From: Theocolax elegans
Lineage: Eukaryota; Arthropoda; Insecta; Hymenoptera; Cerocephalidae
NCBI GenBank assembly: GCA_026168455.1
Contig: CM047426.1
Coordinates: 87,323,986-87,387,985 of the forward strand
Length of the DNA stretch: 64,000 nucleotides
Direction: 5' to 3'
This document shows positions 51,101-61,474 of the stretch, one piece after another (the stretch's first letter is position 1; each line of letters starts with the position of its first letter). The position numbers and the translations under genes are program-made. The notes under the pieces were generated by a model. The model saw only the letters and a list, made by a program, of their open reading frames with translations. It was not told the origin of the DNA and searched no databases.

Positions 51101-53226
51101 TATCTACGTATAACTTTTGTCAAACAGCCTATGAGATTGAATTTCACAAGAAATCTTTGATATTTGTGTACCAGAAAACAGTTTCAAAAGTTACAAAGAA
51201 ATCCGTGACCCGGAGGGTGCAAAACCCCTCCTTGTTAGTTACTTTTTGTTAAGAATGCTTTTAGAGGTTTTGTACGGATTGTCATCTTTTTACTTAGAAA
51301 TCCATACAAAAAGTTTAAAAATTATTTAGTTGATGTGTGTATATACATATCATATATATATATATGTAAGCAAGTAGAAAAGATTGACCGTATTTATTAT
51401 CGAAGATATCAATCCTTGTTATTGAAAAATGATTTACCTTCTGGCAGATGAGTATATAATATTTTTGCAGCAAAATAATGTAAATGTTAAAAAAAGACTA
51501 GCCGGTAGTATCTTCTACAGCGACTTTTATTAAGTTGATTATTATTTGTAGTGTAAACCTATTTAATTATTAACTATTAAAGAAAATTAAATTATTAAAA
51601 ATAACAAAATATGTAGAATGAAGTATGTAATATTATAAATATGATAAAAGAAGTCATATATTAATACAGGCTAGATGCTTTGTGCAAAATCATTACTGTG
51701 CAACCGCTTGTATATTTCGTAACTTGCTTGATCAAGAAATCATATTGACAGCTAGGCAATTAGACGACTCTAATTTACAATTTTTAAGAAAAAGAATAAT
51801 CGGTAAGGTATAGTCAACATTAATTTAAATACATTTATTTTCTAAGATACTTTAAAAGTCAATATTAAATTTACACAGGAGTATTTTTAAAATTTGTCAA
51901 GACATCTCATAATTGCACTTGTAAGAGTGTCGATGGAAAAGGACCAGAAAGTATTTACGATTTAGAGTTTCGCGAGCCGCTAGAAAAAAATACGGTATTT
52001 TGCGACGGTTGTAGAAAACTTTTACCCATTCGTAAATTTCCTGTAACAGTACGGAAATATAATATAAACAAGTGTAAAGGTACTTTCTTATATTCCACAA
52101 TCAACATAATTCTGATCTTCTTTTAATTTACACTGAGAAAAATGAAATAAGAAAAATTACTATATTTTATAGTAATGGTGGGACATACTTCGACTATCGT
52201 AATTTTTGCTATATTTTGTAGTAATTTTTGTTATACCAGTTATTTTAGTTATTTTTTTTATAAAAATTACTATGTACATAGGAGAAATTGCTATAAAATA
52301 TAGCAAAAATTACGATAATCGAAGTATTTCCCACCATTACTATAAAATATAGTAATTTTTATTATTTCATTTTTCTCAGTGTACTTATTCAATGGTACGT
52401 ATTTACAGAATGTAATACTCAAATTTTATCGACTGAGTCGATTGAGACAAAAGAAACTATTTTATTTAAATGAATATAGCTAGTTAGGAAAAAAATAAGA
52501 CATTATTACCCTTAATTTGAGTAATCATATATAAATATATTGCATATATAAATTGACGCATTAAAGTATGTCATTGAAAAAAAATTTGAATCTTAATTTC
52601 CTCCCAACCTCGAAATCGTAGGTTTAAGAGTCAAATTTCCTACGTTAATCAATTTGTAATGCACCAAAATCGTTTGAAATTTAGCTTAGTAATAGACCAT
52701 ATTAAAATAAAATACGTCCATAAATTACCATATTTATTTAGGTAGTATAGTTTTTTCACCTGGGTTAATATCGTCGATTGACTAATTCGATAACAATTAG
52801 AGATGTGACATCCTCTTAAAACGATTTGCAGCTTGTGAACGACTGTTGCGTAATTTACGTGGGCATGTGAACCTGAAGCCCTATTTGTACATGCTTACAA
52901 AGATCCGTGAATCGGAATTACACGATGGAGTAAGTAAGGGTTTTGCAGACGCTTTGACGCCGATAGACCTGATGCATCTAGTTTTGGATATTTGGCATGG
53001 TCGATCGGTATTAAGCGAATGCACAGATCCTTCTGAATTACGACTAGTACGTTATAAACTGGACGAACCTTGGAGTCCTTGGAATTGCGTGTTACTTACC
53101 GAAGAGGAGGCGGAGTTCCATTACTCTTTGGGAGGCGGTGGCAGTATATACTCCGAACACTTGTCTAAGAAGATTCGACTGGCGCATCGTACTGCTCGGA
53201 TGGATTTTCGGTTGGTTGAATATTAA
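48189..53226 (+). CDS. IQUB-like protein, copy 1 (IQ motif, no UBL seen)
   Basis: Homologue of IQ and ubiquitin-like domain-containing protein, a calmodulin-binding component of axonemal radial spokes in cilia and sperm flagella. Six exons, 48189-48406, 49362-49583, 49647-50046, 51670-51802, 51879-52079 and 52832-53226, join in phase to 522 residues (vertebrate about 790). In order: KPKLGGWRN and repeated QT pairs (SQT, VQT, TQT) in exon 1; IQ motif IQRCYRAYKIL at 108-118; helical middle; LLDQEI...LRKRI; a putative zinc ribbon with Cys366/369 and Cys390/393; and the hallmark WSPWNCVLLTEEEA near the C terminus. Intron 3 carries a transposon-like repeat and intron 5 a MITE. The N-terminal UBL is not found, and the 5' end may be incomplete because the frame is open upstream of the ATG. 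Confidence 0.85.
50114..51233. mobile_element. diverged inverted-repeat element D in IQUB-like intron 3
   Basis: The left arm (about 50114-50225) and right arm (about 51105-51233) are inverted copies of moderate identity, sharing GGTACACAAATAT, TTCAATCTC and a GGGTCA segment, with small gaps. The middle contains three degenerate copies of a block beginning CAGATTTTTAAATC (about 50,325, 50,460 and 50,645), each followed by an ATTTTAAT-type stretch and a TTGAAA segment. No coding capacity or clear target duplication was seen. It is likely an old non-autonomous DNA transposon. Confidence 0.55.
52131..52381. mobile_element. MITE-like TIR element, TA target duplication (copy 2)
   Basis: The ends CACTGAGAAAAATGAAATAA and its near-complement TTATTTCATTTTTCTCAGTG are flanked by TA (52129-52130, 52382-52383). 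Nearly all of its 251 bp folds on itself, with arms carrying ATTACTATATTTTATAGTAA and GGTGGGA. It lies in intron 5 of the first IQUB-like gene. Its termini resemble the 21720 and 61985 copies. Confidence 0.85.
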
Positions 53227-53526
53227 TTATGTTATATTATTTCAAACTGTCATCTGCTATATACCTCTGGAAAATTTAGTTACTATACACTGTACACGTA
53301 TACCTATATCTAGCATAGAAATTACTCAAACTTTGTCATTATTAACAAATATTTTTATTTTTTTTCATTTTATTACTCTAAATGTATACGTTTGTTCATT
53401 TTGTTTTTTATTCTATTATCATAACCATTACACATACACTTACTAATATTACAATTTTTATTAACATCGTATCGACAATTTTAGTATACGCATAGAAGTT
53501 TATATTTTGATTTTTCTACAGTGTTT

Positions 53527-53545
53527 AATAAAGAAATAGAATAAA
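53527..53545 (+). promoter_or_regulatory. poly(A) signals of IQUB-like copy 1
   Basis: Two AATAAA hexamers (53527-53532 and 53540-53545) lie about 300 bp after the stop, consistent with the transcript ending here and separating copy 1 from copy 2. Confidence 0.5.
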
Positions 53546-53877
53546 TTCAATTATTTTTTTATCGTAAAAAAGGATATAACATAAATAAACACAATAGATT
53601 GTCAAGTTACATAAAATCCATAACTGATAAAACGGCATGTAAAAACAATTTTATTGTTTTTTTTTGTTACATTATCGTTTCGTTTATACAAGTTAATAAA
53701 ACTAAATTGTACTTCACGTTCTTATTTTTATTTTACAATTTAATAAAATACGCTTGGTAATAACATTTTATATTATTATAAAAATTGTCGATTTTTTTTT
53801 ACAATTTAACAGTATATTCTCGTTATTCCCTACATCACGATATTTTAAGCATTGTTTTTTAACAATTTTTTTCACTA

Positions 53878-54366
53878 TTATATTCTTATATACGAAATCG
53901 CTTCTGATTTCTGACGGTGTTTCGGTGAAATTGAAGTACTTTCTTCCAGGGGTCTCGTTGCGTTTGAGGGATGCATCGAATTGGAAAAAATTGATGATAG
54001 GCAGCCAGAAACTGCGACGACTACGAGTGACGTGGGTTGTGACAATCGATGCAAAGATTTAATAGGATGCCTTTGAAGAATCGTTTTATTTGCCGAACGT
54101 ATAGATATCGCTACGCGTGGTGAACGACGAAAAATGTTTCGCATATTTTTCATTCCTGAGAGTATAACAAAAATAACAAGCTACTCGACCTTTTTTCTCA
54201 AAAAGTTCGATGGTTTTCCATTTTTCTTTAATCAACAAAAATATTAAAAACTTCGTTCACCTATCATCAATTTTGTAGGTACATACACACACACATTGTT
54301 GCGAAACTCATACCTGTTCATCACGTGAAGAATTGATTACGTACAAATTAAATTTGCACTTAAATG
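53878..54366 (-). CDS. candidate small spliced gene, 91-residue ORF
   Basis: On the minus strand an ATG at 54153 opens a 91-codon frame ending at 53878. It lies two bases after a strong acceptor (GTTATACTCTCAG). A good donor (GAACAG then GTATGAG) lies upstream with the exon edge at 54314, giving a 158-bp intron (54156-54313) with a U-rich 3' end. A further acceptor at 54367-54368 would bound a 53-nt exon (54314-54366). AATAAA on the minus strand lies at 53727-53732. The predicted peptide is basic at its N terminus (MKNMRNIFRRSPR) and Ser/Pro-rich later. No family was recognised. A non-coding RNA is the alternative. It is convergent with the first IQUB-like gene. Confidence 0.35.
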
Positions 54367-57300
54367 CTGTATAATAAATTTATTTATTTAAAATCACATT
54401 TGTTTTATTGTCTGAAAAAAATACATATTTTTGTTTGATATTTTTATTTGTTATAACAAATGTATTTTTTACACGAAATTTTATTGAAAATTTGCGTCTA
54501 TCTACAAATCAAATTTAAAAAAGGGAATAATAAAAAAATAGTATTTTTTTACAAACGTATAAACTTCTTCATAAAATTTTGAAAAATCTGCAGCTTTACC
54601 TCTATTATCAAATCACGAAAGAAAAATGGAACTATCGTCAGAACGAAAGAAGAATTGCACACGGCGACAGAGGTGAAAATTGCAAAAGAATCGAGATAGA
54701 AAAAGAAAAATTTCTTGCTTTTTTTTCTAAATTACAGCTATCACTTTTCTCTCGTCCCTTCAAACAACTTTAATCAATCGTTCGATGTGTGACTTACTAT
54801 AGACGCGAACAAGATATTGTAGTAATTATTGAACTTGTATAGTAATTACACTGTCAAGGAAACACGTATAATCTTGTAGAATTTTTATAATCAAAATTAT
54901 TGTTTAAATAATTAAGTAATAAAAATAGCTATCGTTATTATCGATCACATCTGTATTTTTCGTAACAATATTTAGAATAATTTAACAAATTAATCCTGAA
55001 AAAAATCTCAAATATTTTCTTAAACGATATATATGAAGCTTTCGTAAATATGCAAACGTTTTATCGGTTTTACCTGAATAAAAGTTCATTAGCGCGTAAA
55101 TCATCGTGCAAAGTAGTCAAAACTATTTGTACAACGAAATCGTAAGCTCGGACAGCAATGTCGAAGCTCCTTAGGAATGACAAAACGAACAAAAAAACCG
55201 ATAACGAGGAGTGATACAAACCTCTGAGTACGAACTACGAACGAATCGTGAACCGATCGACCAAATGCGCTCGTTGCCACTAGCAACCTACGACGGATTC
55301 TAACCGAAAGCTCGTACTCGTATTAAAAGCTCGCTGCGTCAAGTGCGCGTCGACAACACTGGCGCGATATACCGAGAGTTATTTTATTTAAGTTGCAAGA
55401 CTCTTTGTGTTTTATATTTTTATTTTTATTGTTCCCCGTGTTGTCGGGTCTTATTGTGTAGTACGTAATAATTTACCTGAGAGGTTAAGGAAAAGTTGCT
55501 TATATCAAGACCTAGCTTCTTGTGTAGCTTTAACTTTTTTTTTCTTCACGTTGGTATCGAGGTATTGAATTACTCGAGCGGGCGTTTTAAGTTGTTGGTA
55601 TGATAAGCTTTTTTTTTTCTTTTTTCGTTGAGAGTATTTTGGCGAAGAGTTGGTGAAGATTAATTTAGTTTTATGGATTATTTTGAATGGAGAAACGTGG
55701 AGGATTGAATCAATGAAAATTGTTTTATAAGGTATGTATGCTTATTTTAATATACCTACTACTTTTATTTACATAAATTACTGGAGTAACAATACACTAT
55801 ATTTTGTCTTTTTAAATTGATTTTTTAAATTAACATTATGTATATACAAAGCAATTTTTATAAATATCTCTATAATTGTAGTATTGACGTCTTTTAATCA
55901 TTACTGATATATTAATAGCATTAATTAATGTAATGCATTCAAATAACTCGTTGAGATTTGTATAAGATTGACATATACTGTGTAACAAATCGCTAACAAT
56001 TAGCATAAATCAAAACTATCAAACGTTTGGTAATTGCAATCAATAACTTCGACGGTCGATTGCACGATTAACATCTCAATTAACGGTCCGAGTGAATATA
56101 ACTGTTTAAAATTATAATAATTTTAAGAAAAAGAAAGTAAATTTTATTCGTTTCTTTATGTAAACATCGTTAATGATAAAAAGCATATTTAATTTGAATG
56201 GAAAAGTCTAAAAATATCTAATGACTGCTCTAATTCGAGTAGTGCAAATCAATTTTCGTCAGCCGGTATAATTAATCATTCACTCATCGGGACGTTTACA
56301 TTATTTGACAGAAAAAACTAATTCTTCATCCAAAAGTATAAGAAATTAGTAGTGTGTTTGCCCGAAATTCGTAAAATGTATAGGCAAATAGTTGGAGTGA
56401 GTTAGCCCAGAGTTGCATAGGAAAACTCAGCCGGAAACTCCGTAGCTTAAGAAATTTCGTGGAAGCAGTTGCACATAAGGGTGTGGAAAAAAGTGCCAAA
56501 TTGGGCGCGATTAGCTCGGCTCGGCGCGTCTTAGCGGTAGAGTCTACGCACGCGGGCGTCGGCACCGGAGCTGAATAATTATGAAAGATGATAATTTATG
56601 CGGCGGCGGCGGTGGCGGTGACGGAACTCGTAGAAAGCGTGAGGGAGAGAGAGAGAGAGAAAGAGGAGAGCGAGCCTGACACGCGTCGCTGCGACTCCAT
56701 TAACGGAGATTACCCTAGAGAACTCGAGGCGCACTGCAATAATTTTGAAAGACCCTGGCGTGCACGTTTTTACCGACGGAATTGGGTTGTTTCCTTTCTC
56801 GTGTTGAAGGCGTTTGACGTTTTAACTCAGAATTCGAGAATGTAATTATACAGATACAAGATATCAGCAAGGCATTTTATATGTATATCTAGAATTGCGA
56901 TTTTTTATTGAATATACTTCATTACACGTTAAATTGCAAGTAAGAAAATTCTCTAAGTAAGTGAATGTGTACCTTAATTTCATGTAAGATACACGTGATC
57001 AAGAGCAAATTCTATGCATATATGCAATATTCAATGGAAAAAAAAAATTTTTTGTACTTTACCAATAAGCGTATATATATATATTACTATATTTCAACGA
57101 TTTTTAATTAAAATCATTAAAGTGTATCAAAACTGGGGTGTTATTAACTTTAATATTTACTGTTTGCGTCCATCAATTTCACGACGCTGACGCGAAAGGA
57201 GAGAAAATTAATAACTTAAGCGCAGTCCACGTTGGTTGTCTCTTTTTCCCGCGAAAGACTTGCCTTTCTATACGGCTGATTACTTTTTCAAAGTATTAAG

Positions 57301-59456
57301 TATGCAGCTTATTTTTTTACTTTTATTCTGTAAATAAACCAACGTGGATGGTTAATAAAAATTGATTCGGTAGTGCTTCTGAGGTTGTATATTACTTTTA
57401 ATGCAGAAGAAAATTATTTTGTACAATCCGCGTGTTCTATTTTATATTATTTATTGTACTTTATTTAATAATATTTAATTTAGGGGGGTATAAAAAAATA
57501 TTTGAAATTAAAAGTATCAATACTTTTATACTATTTTTTCATGTGGAATATTGTGTAATTATTACGAAGAGTATTTACGTGAATTGATAAAGATGAATGT
57601 TGTAATGAATTAATCCACGTCTGGTGGTCTTGATAAAATAATCGATGATTTAGAATGATTATTACAATTTTGTTTTCACCATTCAAGATAGATTTAAAAA
57701 GCGATCAATTGTGCACTACTTAATTAGCAATACATCGATTAATGTACAATTTATCTTTAACTTTCCTAATACCATCAGAATAATAAAAGAAAAATATTGT
57801 AGTCCATAAATCTTCCTTCTTCACGACGGAGATGGAAATGTGTCAATACGGAGACAACCAAAGTGAAAAAAATGTACAACGAGGATCAAAAGGAGGCTTG
57901 TTTCCGACAGGGTCGTATGCTATAGGCGACAACCACGACGTTACGGGAACTTTTATGATTGCTAAAGTCGAAAGTCCAGAGGGTTTGCGCGAGGATTTTC
58001 TGTTCTCCTGGTCGTTTTCTCTATATGTACCTTTTTTTCGTTTGTTTCCTTGCGCCTCCGAAGTTTGGCCTCGTAAAATCTTTAGCGGCGAGGTCGCGCG
58101 CTCTTTTTTCTCTTTCCCACGGATTTTTAATGGAAACGTTACGTGGTGGCCGCTTTTTTTTATTAACGACATTGTCGTTGAAAGTGGATTGAAAAATAAA
58201 TATAATAAAAAAAGGTACGAGGTAACGGAGAATAATTTTTTTTCCTATATAGATATCGTCCTTTTATCGACAATTTAATTTATTTACCAAAGATATTCGC
58301 TAAAATTCGTAACATGATATATATTAAATGTATCTATAAAAATTAGATTTTATTATAACTATGTATTTTAATTATGTAACTATAAATAAGAGTACGTTTA
58401 CGCCGTTTACTATTTCAAAACAAAGTATGCTCTTACTGCTGTTGGAGAGAAAAAAAAATAATAAAACAGTATGTCCTCCTTAACTTTATTCTAATTAGTT
58501 TTCCAGCTGGATTTTTTATATTTCTAGTTCTTATACTCTCGTTTCTTCACTTTTTATCACCCTAATTTATATTTTAACAGCTTTACACATATTTTGTTTT
58601 TATGCAACTGCATTTATTTAAAAAGTTACGGGTTACTACGACTTCTTTATTAATTTTAGTTGAACAGTTGTTTAAATAAAAGTGAATAATTTGCTTTCTA
58701 ATTAAATGCTTTACTGTATTCATTTCACAATGATTGTTTTAAAGTAAAACATGCTAATTTTTTTTTGTAAAACATAGTGATGTGTAAAACAAAATAAAAT
58801 GTAGATAATATAAGACACATATAGCGTGTAATATTAAAAAAAATTTTAGCTAATTATATTTTCGAATTTTAATATCTCATACACGTAGTTTTCCTAATTT
58901 AACACTGTGCCGAGGAAAGAAAAAGGCAACATTAAATTTTTGCGTTTACAACATTTTTTTCAAACATTCCCTTTAAATTCCCGGCTTTCATCCTTTACAG
59001 GCTCTTCTTACACATTAAAGCGGACTCCCTCAATTTCTTTCATTAGGCTCACGTGGTTGTCCTACATTTTCGTCCTCGCTACCTTTACGACGCGTTCTCC
59101 TTGCAGCTTCCAAGCATTAATTGCTTTGTGCAACGAATTGTTGTGCGTTTTTTTTTCTCTCTCTTCGTCTTTCTTTTTTTTTGACTGTTGGTAATTTCTA
59201 TTTTCCCGAGAATTTCGCGTCTAAGGATCATCGTAAAGCGTGCGAAATTTGTCTCTGCATTCTAAATATTTGACAAAGCAGACGAATTGCTATTTTAAAA
59301 TACGTATGTGAAAATATTTCTTTGTACATGCAATTTAATAAAAATAATAGAGCGTATGTGCTGCACATATCGTAAATAGTATGAAAATTTTAATTAACGT
59401 ATACTAGCCATATTGTTTGTTATAAAAAACTTAACGATTATTTTTGTTTTCATTAG
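54367..59456. other. spacer between the IQUB-like copies, no clear gene
   Basis: AT-rich with CpG-richer patches at 55,100-55,400, 56,390-56,830 and 57,820-58,160. The first could be a promoter for the minus-strand candidate at 53,878-54,366. The second holds a GGC run near 56600 and a GA run near 56645. The exon of copy 2 at 59457 begins with a strong acceptor, so at least one upstream exon of that gene may lie here, but I could not identify one coding for a ubiquitin-like domain. Confidence 0.4.
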
Positions 59457-61442
59457 CATACTCATGGTAATCGTTGTGGAAATCGAGGATCAATCCTCGC
59501 CCAAACCATTTCTCGGAGGTTGGCGGGATGTTGCGCGTAACATTGAGTATCACGACGCAACGTCACAGACATTGTCTTTGAAGGAACTCGTTCAATCACA
59601 ACGGAAGCTTATCTCTGTACCTGTACAGACTGTGGAATCCTTCATCCTCTCTATACGTTCAAGGTCGGTCGGGGTAGGAGGTATCGACCGTAGTATTCAA
59701 ACGAACGGGCTATTTCCCGAAATTGGGGATGTTGTCGTCGACATCAGAGAAATTCGGGAACTGTTTCGACGACGTAGAGATGCTGCAATTAAAATACAAA
59801 GGTTTTTCAGGTATTTGTTCAATATGTTCATTTTAATATACATTTCATAGATTTTGAATGATTTGAATGTAACTCTCGGATATATGCATATAGAAGATTA
59901 ATTCGATCGAACGTATGACTATCGATGTGTGAAATCGTTGTACACCAAATCTCTTTCACCATTTGCGCATTCGAAGACACATTGGTATAGATAAAACTCA
60001 GTTGACTGTATTGCCTTGAGGGAGACAAGTGAGACCCGTGATTAGCAGTTTGAGATAAGAGAGGGTAAAATCGAGGGTAAACACATTGGTCTTTTACGGC
60101 TGGCCAATGCTTCTTGTTCCTATCGCGTGTACGCAGTGACACTGGATTTCTACCTCGCGTTTGACGGGTCATAATGATTGCGAAGAAATTTAGATGCCGA
60201 TAAGTCTGTCTAGCGGACGTATGATTTTACGTAGAAAAATTTTTTTTATTTTACTTTTATTTAGCATTTGTTTAAATGTAAATAAAATAAATTGATCAGT
60301 AAAATTAATCTGTTTAATTTAATCGTTTAGACGCGAAAAAAAGAGTCACTGTTCGATTACTAAGCTTCGTTATTGGCAGTCCGGGTGTATCGACAGATCG
60401 AGTTCATATATATATATATAGAAACCGAATACGTGAAATCGAAAAGCAAAGATATACGGTTTATTTACCCACCGAGATCAGCGGTTTGGTGCAGTGAAAC
60501 TTTGGTATCGAAATCTATCGAAATTCAACGTTCAAACTCGGTTATTATCGCTTTTATGCAAAAGATACAGCAGTAAATGGTGAAAAGGTAGCTTTGCGCC
60601 AATACAAAATAGTATTGAAAATAAAGTTTATAGGATCGTGGGAATAAAAACTTGTACGAAGGTTATGAGCGTTGTAAACCACTTTGCCCTTTAAAAATTG
60701 TATTATTTTTATATTTTTATTGCACAACTTATATGCAACAACAAAAAATTGGAGTACGACGTCACACTGTTTGATAATAAATATCTCTCAATAGTAAATA
60801 TCTTATTCATGTGAGCTTAGCAAGTTGTGATATTAATATTTTTGAATTTCGTTTGTGCGACTATATGCAGAAACTTTATATTAATTGAACGTGAAATTTT
60901 TAAAACGGGTGTGCGTGCGTATAGCAAATCTTGATAATACCTAATCTTATAACCAATCAAAACTTTATAACATACTAATCTCTAAAATTACACTTGCGCA
61001 ACAAATTTGTAAACGAACTTGTATACAAACAGTTGCTAAACAAACTTAAGGAAACAAAATTACTTGACTTAAATGTTGCTGTTATATATCAATTAAACAA
61101 TTAAAAATTGTTCAATAACATAATTATCGTGTTATCAATTTGTACTATTATCACTTAAAGTTGTTGATTATTGAGTAACGATATTATATATACGTTACCT
61201 TTGACATTCTTAATTTTCTGCGCCATAGCGAGTATATATAATTTACTCTGAAAATCATTCCTGCAAATTTGCCTAATTCTTAGGAAAACTCACCGATGCG
61301 CACTGTATTTGCCTTTCTGCAGCGATATCATGGAATGTTTCCACTACCTGGAAGCAAATAATGGGTAAATCTGTATAACTGTATATATATATAGAGAAGT
61401 GATACAAATATTTGCAGAGCTCATCGCAACCGTCAGTTCGTT

Positions 61443-61474
<32 letters not shown>

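Noticed and set aside
57832..58278. 148-codon open frame between the IQUB-like copies as an upstream UBL exon
   Set aside because: The translation has no ubiquitin-like pattern and becomes low-complexity Phe-rich; no suitable donor in phase was seen.
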